From Apostichopus japonicus (lineage: Eukaryota > Echinodermata > Holothuroidea > Aspidochirotida > Stichopodidae): 64,000 nt of DNA. Location of the stretch: NCBI RefSeq assembly GCF_037975245.1, contig NC_092577.1, positions 7,533,001 to 7,597,000 on the forward strand. The letters are read 5' to 3'. Below are positions 56,163-64,000 of this stretch, piece after piece. A program made the translations under genes and the position numbers. Below the pieces are notes generated by a model that ran no database searches, was not told the DNA's origin, and was given only the letters and a program-made list of their open reading frames with translations. Each line of letters opens with the position of its first letter. The first letter of the stretch is position 1.

Positions 56163-56344
56163 CTGATGAATAAAATGAACGAAATTGATGAAAATGCAAG
56201 TGCAATTTAAATTTCTCTTTTTTTTTGGGGGGGGGGGTGGGGGGCTGGAATGAAATATTAAACATTATATTCACCGGGTTAATGTTGGCCCTCGATGATA
56301 CCCTCATATCAGCTGAGAAATCAATCTGGTTGATTCCTAAAGTT

Positions 56345-56545
56345 TGGTCTTATCAGTTTACTATCATTATCATCTCAGTAATATTATTGATCAGTTATAT
56401 TCCTTACATCTCAGCAAGATTACCGATCAGTTTACTATCATTATCATCTCGAATATATATCTGATCAGTTTACGACCATTATCCTCTTAGTTACATAACC
56501 CATCAGGTTAGAATTGTTGTCATCTCATTAGCATAACTGAATAGT
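56345..56545. repeat. degenerate 38-40 bp tandem repeat, about five units
   Basis: Units of the form GATCAGTTTACTATCATTAT, then CATCTC, with an AT-rich remainder. The divergence between units is high. Confidence 0.7.
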
Positions 56546-58230
56546 TGTACACTTATCCTGCATAACACATGTGAAACAACTCAAATAGGAGTGAATATTG
56601 AACTAAATTAAGACAACAAATCATGATAGTCGAGTATTCGATGCTCATATTAAGAATAGTCATCCAGGAGACGATGAACTGATCAGAGAACACTCAACGT
56701 CAGTGACGTCATCACAGATCATGAAAGCCAATAATGTAAATGTTGATAATAAGAAAAAATAGTATTTGGATTTATGGAGCTACAAGCCTAGACAAATCAT
56801 CGTCATAATCACGTTATCACATTTCCAATGTCCTGAGATAATGTCAGTTGTGTAAACTAAGATTTATATTTCTTTTTTTTTCCAGTCACTTTCTTAGGTA
56901 TGTTTGTTTTTAACTGTATTAAGACAAACTACATCAATCTCTCTACTAGTACCTTATATGGAGGAGTAAGGTATGTATAATCTAACATCTTATTATTATG
57001 ACTTGACATGCACAATTGTAACATTGAATAATAACGCTGTCCAAATTTCTGTGAAGTTTGAAGAAACCTAAATTAAAGTCTGTTATCAACAGAATTATAA
57101 ATTGAGACACACCACACTTACGTGTAAACACATATTAATGAAGATACCATATCAATATAAATTATGTCTTGTGTCGTGGTTTGTCTTTCAGATCATCAAT
57201 AAGGCCGTGACAAAACCTACAACACGAACTAAACAGAAAAATCAGCAGCAATTGTATAACAATTACAATAAGTGTTGAATTGAAATAGAACAGACCATTG
57301 TAACGTCCCTTTGTTTCTGTTTGTTTACTTCTTCTGATTACGGTATTTGAATGCGAGCCTAGGTTATCGCAGCCGATCTTACAAAAGATATCATAAATGC
57401 AGTGCGCACTATATTAATAACCGGCCGTTTTACCGGTCCAGAACTCTCAACTGCTATAATTAAAAGCAGGTCCCTAGTTTCACGGTTTTGATTCAGTAAC
57501 AATTCTGAGGACGATATGACAAATGTTCATTTCCACTTAACTCAAGAAACACGTATCTAGTTTGAAAAACCACAATAACTTCTTTTCATCATAGACTACC
57601 ATGGACTGCAGCATAGGTGCATCCATGGCAGTTTACTTGATCCAAGCGAAGGATGAATACTTCTCTTGAGCATCATATTTATTTAAGGAGTAAGAACATT
57701 GAACATTCAATAAAAAACATAATAATAATTTTTGGAATTTACTTGTTGACCGACTGAGAAGACTAATTGAATTGTATCTACTCTGAATTGCTCTCTTAAC
57801 TACTACTTGCAAGGTCAATGGATACTCTCAGAAACACAGTAAGTTGCCTTACTCAAACATATTGAATCTTTCTTTATGACATTTTAGCATCTCAGAGAAA
57901 TTCAAAGAAAATGTTAAGTTCAAACTGCGACAGATACTACGCGTTATAGGGAGTAAAGTATACATCGTTACCTCATCAAGTATATAATACCGATGTGAAA
58001 CTGTATCGAATCGATAAACAGTATGTTTATTGATAGTGTAACGTCACTTCCCTATCTGGTGGGGCAGTCTTTAATGATGGGGTTGGCGAAAAAGAATTTC
58101 GACAAAAAGATAACAATGGAGAAGATGCTAAAGTGCTCGTGGTACAGTGGTATCATTTATTCAGACTTTCGTCTCCTTGTTAGGTTCATTAAAAGTTCTT
58201 ACACTTATCCTTGATTACGCTTAACGTAAC
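56546..58230. other. probable intron, nothing firm
   Basis: A + strand pyrimidine-rich acceptor at about 57193 is followed by an open frame to 57279, but the peptide is low complexity (KPTTRTKQKNQQQ) and is not called. A second strong acceptor at 56885 leads only to a 12 bp segment. Confidence 0.25.
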
Positions 58231-58235
58231 TGTTA

Positions 58236-58700
58236 ACGCAGAACATGGCACTCAACGCAACGCCCAACGAAACGTCCAAAGCGGCACCACACGCAGCGTA
58301 TAGCGCAACGTGTAACGCGGCGCCCAACGCAGCGCAGAACGTAACGTATAACGCGGCGCTAAACGCAACGCTCAACGAATCGTCCAAAGCGGCACCACAC
58401 GCGGCGTATAACGCAACGTACAAAGCGGCGCCCAACGCAGCGCAGAACGTAACGTATAACGCGGCGCTTAACGCAACTCCAAACGTAACGTCCAAAGCGG
58501 CGCCACACGCAGCGTATAACGCAACGTACAACGCAGCGCAGAACGAAACGTATAACGCGGCGCTAAACGCAACACCAAACGCAACGTCCAACGCGGCGCC
58601 ACACGCAGCGTATAACGCAACGTATAACGCGGCGATAAACGGAACGCCAATCGCAGCGTCTAAATATGAAAACAGAGTCAAAGCTACAGATTTAACTTAA
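58236..58700 (+). repeat. CpG-rich AACGCA-type repeat with a 151-codon open frame
   Basis: The block is built from six-base variants of AACGCA/GCGGCG, grouped into about four higher-order units of 108-117 bp. On the + strand it reads without a stop from 58245 as an Asn-Ala-Thr-rich chain (NATPNETSKAAPHAAYSA and similar) with many N-x-T sequons, ending at 58700. The - strand is also open (158 codons, alanine and valine rich). CpG is dense here and scarce around it. A coding role cannot be excluded, but both strands being open argues for a repeat. Confidence 0.8.
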
Positions 58701-60024
58701 CGGTGTCTGCAATGCCGTTAACCGATGTAAATATACTAAGAACCAATCGATGGCCTAAATGGCAGTAATGTATCTTTCCGATAGCTGACCTATAGGCTAT
58801 TCACTAATGTTCCTACTTACGGACTAACTGAAATATATCAATCACAGCAGAATACTGATCTCCACTAAAGTAAACACATTGTCACGCAGTTCTGAGCGCT
58901 ACTAAATAACGTAAAATGATAACAGTCGGTCAATAAAGTTACTCCTAAATAACTGGGCGTAATCTCCCTCAGTGCAATAGCGCAGTTTGCTAACAATTTA
59001 TACAACTCACAAATGTATTCAATAATATTCTGAGCGCTTACAATATCTATGAACAGTTATACACGGTGCCGTGGTATTAGAAACCTACCAACTTAGATAA
59101 TAGTAAATTATATGATAACGTACCGTACGTAGACGTCTTGAGAGATTTTGTCAAAGAGTCCCACGCTGCACGTACCACCAGTTCCTTTTTTACTAGCCTG
59201 AATAATGGCTTAAGTTTACGCGCACGAGAATGTTCTACTTCAAAGTACACCGCCTCAGAGTTGCGGTCACCAGTCTTCCGGGGACCGAAAGGTCACAATT
59301 GCTTACGTCATAGTAGACAACTTAGGAGGATAACGGGGATTTCCCGGCAAAGAATTATAACATTACTTAAACAGCTAATACGGCTTAAGGAATAGCTTTC
59401 AAAGTTTCAATACTACGCAAGTTCGGTTACAATAGCTAGAAAATGTAACTAATACTTATCAGATGCAAAATAAAGCCTTTTTTATGCATTTCGCTTTGCA
59501 GATTTACAGACTAAAAAATGTAAATTAGATATTGTTTTTTTTAAGCGAAATCCCCAGAAGCTGCAGAATTTTGAAAAATAGTTGTTAGGAAGAAGCTTAA
59601 CCTCAACATTATACAGAACGTTTCTCAGAGCCCGGAAGCGGGTCGAGGGCCGAGGGGCTAACGCCCAGTGAAAAAGCAGCATTTCTTGTTCTCTTATAGC
59701 GAGTCCAACCACAAGAACTACGTGTAATATAGAGGAATTTAAAATTCTCTGGAAAATATATGAAGCACTGGTTGGTTCCACGAGGAGAAGTGTCTCGGAG
59801 AACACTTGTTATAAACAAATGATATTTCTCTAGAATGTATTCCAAGCAGGCTGGTGGGGATCCGTTGGACTTAAGCTGCAGCGTTTTGCAGATATATTGA
59901 AGTAATTGTGAAACACTGAAATCTATTTATGAGAGGTGCTCAATTTTCAGCGGATTGAAGTGCAAGGCCCTGTTGAAGTGGTGGGGCCAAGCATCAGGAA
60001 TCTGCTGCATTTTATTTACGTGTG
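58701..60024. other. nothing firm
   Basis: A + strand frame (59138-59395) and two - strand frames (59482-59845) have no recognisable motif. The - strand ones lie just downstream of the hammerhead-like motif and might be decayed Penelope-like sequence, but no core motif is present. Confidence 0.25.
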
Positions 60025-60030
60025 AAAGTA

Positions 60031-60075
60031 AGTTGGCCTGACGTTTCGATCCTAGCAGGATCTTCTTCAGAGGCT
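60031..60075 (-). ncRNA. hammerhead-ribozyme-like motif (Penelope-like element signature)
   Basis: On the - strand: AGCCT, CTGAAGA (box I, consensus CUGANGA), then a five-base-pair helix GATCC/GGATC with loop TGCTA, then GAAA (box II), then ACGTC and AGGCC. The GCCU before box I pairs with AGGC after the putative cleavage site. Helix III would be the minimal AC/GU, as in very short hammerheads. One extra A lies between box I and helix II, so catalytic competence is uncertain. Known biology: Penelope-like elements carry hammerheads in their terminal repeats. Confidence 0.45.
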
Positions 60076-60084
60076 AAGAACATG

Positions 60085-61800
60085 TTATTTACCTAATATT
60101 ATCCACATTTGGGGAAATATAGACGTAAGGGAGTAACAAGCAAACCGATTCTGTTTTCCTTTCTTCGTTTTTGTATTATAACTCATACTTTTTAAGAGTA
60201 CGACCATGATAAATTTATCTGCAATTCGTCAACCGACTTGGCATCAATTTGAGACCGAGCTGTGTGACACCCATACCACTGTTTGTATACCTATGGGGTC
60301 GCGTTCTCGAATGATAATAGTGATATTCTATTTTCCTGTCTCCAAGAACAGCGTTAGTGTAAGCAAAGAACTCTTTCAGTATCATATTAGTCTCACTAGA
60401 TGTTCACTCTTAACTTTACGATTTACAAATATGTCCATATGATAAGGAAAATATATAATTAAATGTCTACTGAGAATTTAACTCAATCAATTTCTGCTTG
60501 GATGCCATGACAACAATGTGAAACAAAATAAATAAGTGCCCGTTGTGGAAAAGTTCATGAGTGTCACACCATTGTATACCTCCGTGCTTTATTTCCTCTG
60601 TAGACGTGTACAAATAACTAAAATATGGTTTTAAATTCACATATAGTTCCAAATGCTTTCCCTCATACCATTACCCACTTTTTATTTATACTATTATTTG
60701 TGTAAGGCAAATCATGCACGGATGTCAGTTTTTGCCAATACATATAGATTTTACTCTTGTCAAGCGCCCATCGCGGGGGTGATGGAACGTCTCCCCCCCC
60801 CCCAAAAAAAAACCACTACTATGCATTTCAAACTATCTCAGAGTAGTTATAGCACTATGTTGCGTTTCGACTTAGATATTGGACATAATATAAGTCAAAC
60901 TTTACCTCAGAAGTATCATTTGAAGTCTAAACTTCCCCTTTTTCTGGGGAAGCACCACAGACCCATCCACCCCCCTCCCCTCCTCCCCATATATGATGTC
61001 GGCTTCGACGACCCTCTGTTCCTGTACAAAACTGCAGAACGAGTGTCTTATTTTTGCCTTTATAAAGTCTTTATAGTAATTTTACCTATCAGAATATTTT
61101 GAGTACGGTACATATAGTACCAACAGTTCCGTTACATGTTTGGTCTCTGTTTTGTTTTCGTTAATGTTTTAATACACTTTGCAGCAATTTCAGAGAAGAA
61201 AAAAACTTCGTTTGCAGAACTTACACAAGAATTAAGTTACACTTTGCGACTTTATTCTGCAATTCAGATTGAAAGAATGATTTTAAGAGGAGGTGTGGAT
61301 TTGTTCAAATTTGTGTGTTTGTCTGGGAGGTGGGAGGGGGTTGAGAGACTCCGAGGGACACACCATTACTTTAAAACCTTACAATAATTGTCGCAGAGTA
61401 ATAAGTTGTGGAAAGTGTATGATACCACTACTTCTCGGAAGAGATTTAAGCACCAGTTGATTTGATTGCTACTCTCAAAAACATCTAATAGGGCAGTGAT
61501 CTCGAAAGAGCGAAATGTAAGGAATATGACTTATCTCTTATAAATCAACCAAGCTTAGCAATATTAAGTGTTGTTACATTTATATTATCCAATTTGTTGT
61601 TAACTATCACAAGACTCTGTTTTGGGTGTGTCCTTCATTTAAAATTGCAATCATGTGCTGCTGATCCATAACTCTCTTGTATGTGAATCAACAACACTCT
61701 ACATGTCAAAAGAAATTCACAAAGTCGGCTGGTTGGTAAAGCTTTGAAATATATGTAAGAAATTTGTAACGTGTCGATTATGACGTCATTGTGACAATAC
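60085..61800 (-). other. probable intron or intergenic, nothing firm
   Basis: Contains poly-C/A at 60793-60812 and an AT-rich remainder. An 18 bp - strand exon candidate at about 60585-60602 was considered too short to call. Confidence 0.25.
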
Positions 61801-61877
61801 CTTTCACATTTCTTGACTTCAATGATGATGGAATGGATTCAACCGGAATAGTGTCTGGCAGATTGTAGTAATCAAAC
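61801..61877 (-). CDS. exon leading into a discoidin domain
   Basis: A 77 bp exon with acceptor CTTCTCTCCATAG and donor AAAG/GTATTG. Only one frame is open: FDYYNLPDTIPVESIPSSLK, then SRNVK. It starts and ends one base into a codon, and its last base completes a Val codon with the exon at 56104-56162. VESIPSSL resembles the E(S)G.IPDS.I opening of F5/8C domains, followed in the next exon by WNYD and RLNL. It has paralogous architecture with the 40.2 and 24.5 kb exons. Confidence 0.55.
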
Positions 61878-62344
61878 CTATGGAGAGAAGTAGAGTAATC
61901 ATCGTGTAAGATGTAGAAGACGTAGAGGAATGTCCTCCTAGTCAGGTTTATTGTTTACCAAATCAATGAAGATAAAAAAGTAAACAACACATAACAATGA
62001 AATAAATCACATCTGATTGATCATTCTGATGAAAAATAATTCAGAATGGATCATAGAATTGAAGTAGGGAGAATGACGTCATGCGACATATACTGAAGCC
62101 ACCCATTCTACTGGTGGCGCTTTGCTTGTACGGCAAGAAAGTACAGGCGCGTAATACAAACACTACGTCTTGGACATAACTAAAGTGATAAAGTTTACAT
62201 AAATCACTCGAAATGTTAGAGTTCATTGGTAAAATATAAATCTAGAAATAATGAAACTCATAGCTAAATTATTGTTTCTTAATCTCAAAATAGGTTTAAG
62301 ATACTACAAGTTACATTTTTCGATGTAATGGCGGGATGGCAAAC

Positions 62345-62446
62345 CTGCAAACACTTGTACTGAAACGGAGGAAGAATATAATAGAGAGGGGTACGACGGT
62401 CGAGGACATAGCAACATTCTTCACTTGGCGAAACAACTGATCCTCC
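62345..62446 (-). CDS. candidate cysteine-containing extracellular exon
   Basis: A strong acceptor (TTTACTTTTTTGCTGAAATCACCAG) opens a frame reading GGSVVSPSEECCYVLDRRTP, then LYYILPPFQYKCLQ. A donor CAG/GTTTGC (weak) would end it in phase 0 after 34 codons; without splicing the frame continues through VCHPAITSKNVTC to a stop. It contains several cysteines and no low-complexity sequence. It lies upstream of the discoidin exon at 61877 but is not phase compatible with it, so another exon would have to lie between. Confidence 0.38.
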
Positions 62447-63972
62447 CTGGTGATTTCAGCAAAAAAGTAAACACAAAATGTTGCAAGTACATGAACAAGG
62501 CAGATATACCAAGATTCCTTATTATTTAAGTATTTATTCATTATCACCCTTCAGTATTGTCATCACATTGCACGCATTGGTTTTTGTCATTGATCTACAT
62601 CAATTTGTACAAACTTGTAACATTTTTGTGGAGTTGATTTATTTCCTTAACCATTACACAATCGAATCTTCCTATTCAACGATGTTCTTAATAAAGAACT
62701 GCATCAGACTTCCTTCATACAAAGGAGTTGCTACAACTTCCTGTTCATAATTTATTAAGAACCACACCAACGCGATCTTCGTTTATTCGCAAAAGAAATG
62801 TTTCATGGAAGCACAAATACTGAGGGGCAGTGGAGCATGTGACTTTGATTTTGCGCAAGAAACCACTAAACTCTGAAATTATGTTAAACCTCTCAAAATG
62901 AATACTCTGTGCATTCCCCTTCACAAATTAAAATATTTGAATGTTTTCAACAAAAAGTTTCTTTATACCGGTACTTTTGAACTGCATGTTTTATCATTAG
63001 TATTATTTCTCTTATAGCAATGTTTTAGACATGAATGTACTTGTTACAAAAACACAACAACAAGAGAGCACTTTTAATTACAAAATTGGCAACTGATAAT
63101 TTCCATTAAAAAACGGAGGCCACTTTCCAGGGTTATCAGGAAAGTGGCAAATAATGTGCCCAATCAACCCCCACCCCTTCTCCACCCACCCTCTTTCAAC
63201 GCTCCGTCGCCCCTGACACGGTAAATGGACGGTATCATCGCAAACATTTGCAGTGAAGTCTACACTAAGTGTCTTTATACTGGTGACTTAACCTACAAAT
63301 AAATATACCAAAAATATATGAATTGTGGTTTGACATGTGGGGATTTTACAACACTCGTTTTACCTCTTTTCAGCAATCCGATTTTTTTGGTCATATCATT
63401 TAAAATGTTATTATTTTCTGGCAAAAACCGTTAAAGATCGACCACACACAGATCTGACATGGGGCCGTTATGAATTAACCGGGCTGGTGGTAGGGGTAGA
63501 GGGGTGGGGTGTGAAACGTTGAACCTTTGTAGTAGCATATTATTATTCATAATGATTGTTATGATTTTTATGAGTTTGGTAAAAAACATATATGTTGCTA
63601 AAGGTGAAATTCGTTATAATATCACCATCCACCCAATATTTTAGGTGGGGGGATATAGTATCCAATATCCCCCCCAATATTTGGTGGCATAGTTGTTTTT
63701 TTTCTGCTTTAAATAGAAATAATGCGTGAGATTATTTATCCACATCATACTAGGCGGCGGCTAAAACTTCATCCAACATATGCTGCATGAGGTAAATGAC
63801 ACTTCGTGGTCGTTTCTGTGACCTGTGACCTGTGACAGTATAGCAAGTTGTCACTCATGATTATTATCATAATGCCTGTATATCTCTTGTGTATGGGTGC
63901 AAGTACGTACAATCATATATATATAATTCACATCGATATGGGTTCACTGGTTTCCATTTAGCCTACAAGATT
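62447..63972. other. nothing recognised
   Basis: It contains a C-rich end resembling a hAT terminus (GCTCCGTCGCCCCTG near 63200-63215) without a matching partner, and a small palindromic phrase near 63626-63690 (ACCCAATATTTTAGGTGGGG against CCCCCCAATATTTGGTGG). Confidence 0.3.
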
Positions 63973-63980
63973 TCTAACCG

Positions 63981-64000
63981 CAGGCGCGTAGGCAAGGGGT
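63981..64000. mobile_element. 5' end of a hAT-like element, cut by the window edge
   Basis: CAGGCGCGTAGGCAAGG resembles the left end of the element at 28213 (CAGGCGCGGCGGAACGG). The octamer before it, TCTAACCG (63973-63980), would be the target duplication to look for beyond the window. Confidence 0.4.

Noticed and set aside
57194-57279. + strand terminal exon after TTTGTCTTTCAG
   Set aside because: Strong acceptor, but the peptide is low complexity and no upstream exon in phase was found.
59138-59395. 85-codon + strand open frame, arginine and serine rich
   Set aside because: No recognisable domain and no splice sites; possibly old transposon sequence.
62828-63216. hAT element from CAGTGGAGCATG to GTCGCCCCTG
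   Set aside because: The ends are only weakly alike and the flanking octamers do not match.

Overview
This is a stretch of AT-rich, intron-rich animal DNA from a marine invertebrate deuterostome. An echinoderm is most likely and a sea cucumber is my best guess. The main reasons are a single large NACHT exon in the echinoderm NLR style, several short exons of discoidin (F5/8 type C) domains, a 5'-truncated LINE, many short hAT-type elements, Penelope-like remnants and abundant minisatellites. Most of the window is intron, intergenic DNA and repeats. No tRNA, rRNA or CRISPR array was seen.

Layout. (1) 1-8,008, + strand: exons of one unrecognised gene (two strong ones at 1166-1276 and 2573-2686, plus a possible terminal exon at 7922-8008), with a 2.7 kb minisatellite inside its intron. 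(2) 9,434-11,153: a hAT-like element with a second inverted-repeat element nested in it. (3) 16,380 down to 12,459, - strand: an NLR-like gene, with a short first coding exon and then a 1.6 kb NACHT exon that ends at a good splice donor. (4) 14,278-14,641: a small hAT element with a perfect 8 bp target duplication, lying in the first intron. (5) 17.4-24 kb: a second copy of the inverted-repeat element holding a Penelope-like fragment, a duplicated 260 bp block, and two tandem repeats. (6) 24,164-24,592, - strand: two exons of a discoidin domain, followed upstream by a young 5'-truncated LINE (24,778-27,130) with a 15 bp target duplication. (7) 27.6-29.3 kb: three hAT-like elements, two of them nested and each with a perfect 8 bp duplication. 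(8) 29.5-31 kb: two minisatellites. (9) 31.4-40.2 kb: scattered - strand candidate exons, including the start of another discoidin domain at 40.2 kb. (10) 41.4-42.3 kb, + strand: the last two exons of an unrecognised gene, converging on the tail exons of a - strand gene at 42.4 and 45.6 kb. (11) 48,479-53,146: a 4.7 kb inverted-repeat transposon carrying nine copies of a 14 bp motif, with another element nested in it. (12) 54-64 kb, - strand: discoidin exons at 56.1 and 61.8 kb, a cysteine-containing exon at 62.4 kb, a CpG-rich Asn-Ala-Thr repeat, a hammerhead-like motif, and the start of a further hAT element at the right edge.

The - strand discoidin exons share length, phase and motif, so they look like tandem paralogues of a membrane or secreted recognition protein, next to an innate-immune type NLR gene. 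Exon calls rest on splice consensus, phase and open frames read by eye. There is no transcript or homology-search support, so their grouping into genes is inference.
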